Assembly (NCBI GenBank): GCA_002746355.1
Contig: NVWX01000004.1
Location: 10,294 to 15,336 of the forward strand
Origin: Dehalococcoidia bacterium
GTDB taxonomy: Bacteria > Chloroflexota > Dehalococcoidia > Lucifugimonadales > UBA3495
Reading direction: 5' to 3'
DNA length: 5,043 bases
The stretch's first letter is position 1. Each line of letters opens with the position of its first letter. The notes below the pieces were generated by a model, which had not been told where the DNA came from, searched no databases, and worked only from the letters and a program-made list of their open reading frames with translations. This document shows, in pieces, positions 4,832 through 5,043 of the stretch. Both the position numbers and the translations under genes were made by a program.

Positions 4832-5043
4832 ATGGCCACATTAAGTCAAGATATTACGGTGAGGTCCGCGATGAACACGCGGACTGTCTTCTGGTTGGTG
4901 GCTTTCGGCGTTTTAGCCGTTTTGCTTTCCCTGGTGACCAAAGCGATCATGGACAACCCATCTCCGCCCCAGGACATAAGAATCATGGAATGGGTGGCCG
5001 GTTGGGACTTTCGGGGCCTGACAACGTTCTTCAATATCGTTTC
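4832..5043 (+). CDS. Membrane protein, probably PAP2-family phosphatase (N-terminal part, C-terminus beyond window)
   Basis: An open plus-strand frame starts at ATG 4832 (MATLSQDITVRSAMNTRTVF) and runs 70 codons off the right edge. A hydrophobic helix spans about residues 18-38 (FWLVAFGVLAVLLSLVTKAIM), preceded by basic residues, then DNPSPPQDIRIMEWVAG and FRGLTTFFNIVS. A first transmembrane helix, followed by an Asp-x-x-(I/V)-x-x-W-V segment and a second hydrophobic stretch, is how many PAP2 (type 2 phosphatidic acid phosphatase) proteins begin. They hydrolyse lipid phosphates such as undecaprenyl diphosphate. The catalytic motifs (KxxxxxxRP, PSGH, SRxxxxxH) would lie outside the window, so the call is tentative. 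The first ATG has GGGGAAGGG close upstream; the in-frame ATG at 4871 has GGTGAGG with a six-base spacer and is an equally good start. The gene is divergent from thiI. Confidence 0.6.
   Translation, partial: MATLSQDITVRSAMNTRTVFWLVAFGVLAVLLSLVTKAIMDNPSPPQDIRIMEWVAGWDFRGLTTFFNIV

Noticed and set aside
4846..5034. A 62-codon minus-strand frame antisense to the right-edge membrane protein
   Set aside because: The plus-strand frame gives a clear hydrophobic helix and PAP2-like pattern with ribosome sites, so the antisense frame is taken as a shadow.

Overview
The window looks like a piece of a moderately GC-rich bacterial chromosome (high fifties by eye). It carries six protein-coding genes, two of them cut by the window edges. 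I found no RNA gene, transposase, CRISPR array or phage gene. The gene content fits an environmental bacterium, possibly Chloroflexota of the SAR202/Dehalococcoidia kind: a luciferase-like flavin oxidoreductase beside a small cupin and an iron-type alcohol dehydrogenase, a stand-alone squalene/phytoene synthase, and a ThiI without rhodanese domain. The GTCATTCTGAG...GAAGAATCT-type intergenic palindrome points the same way. This placement is an inference from gene mix and repeat style, not a proven taxonomy.

Layout, left to right. Positions 1-2094 hold three minus-strand genes read right to left: LLM-class flavin-dependent oxidoreductase (2094-1042), small cupin (996-628) and an Fe-ADH/maleylacetate-reductase-like dehydrogenase (602 to beyond the left edge). 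Each has a GGAG-type ribosome site and the gaps are 45 and 25 bases, so they are probably one catabolic operon. Positions 2095-2381 are a non-coding spacer with a pair of palindromic repeat elements, a small hairpin and a possible promoter. Positions 2382-4660 hold a second minus-strand pair, thiI then a squalene/phytoene synthase gene, separated by two bases. Positions 4661-4831 are the divergent spacer, with a nested inverted repeat and a likely -10 box right against the thiI start. From 4832 the plus strand carries the N-terminal part of a membrane protein, probably a PAP2-type phosphatase.

How the genes could work together. The LLM-cupin-dehydrogenase set has the look of an oxidative degradation module: an FMN-dependent (mono)oxygenase-type enzyme, a possible metal-binding cupin, and an NAD(P)H-linked reductase of the family that reduces maleylacetate. 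Its substrate cannot be read from the sequence. The thiI/squalene-synthase pair joins tRNA thiolation to isoprenoid condensation with no evident metabolic link, so their coupling is probably a matter of expression. I see no clear evidence of an entirely new system. The most unusual items are the intergenic repeats, the apparently leaderless thiI and the composition of the oxidoreductase cassette.
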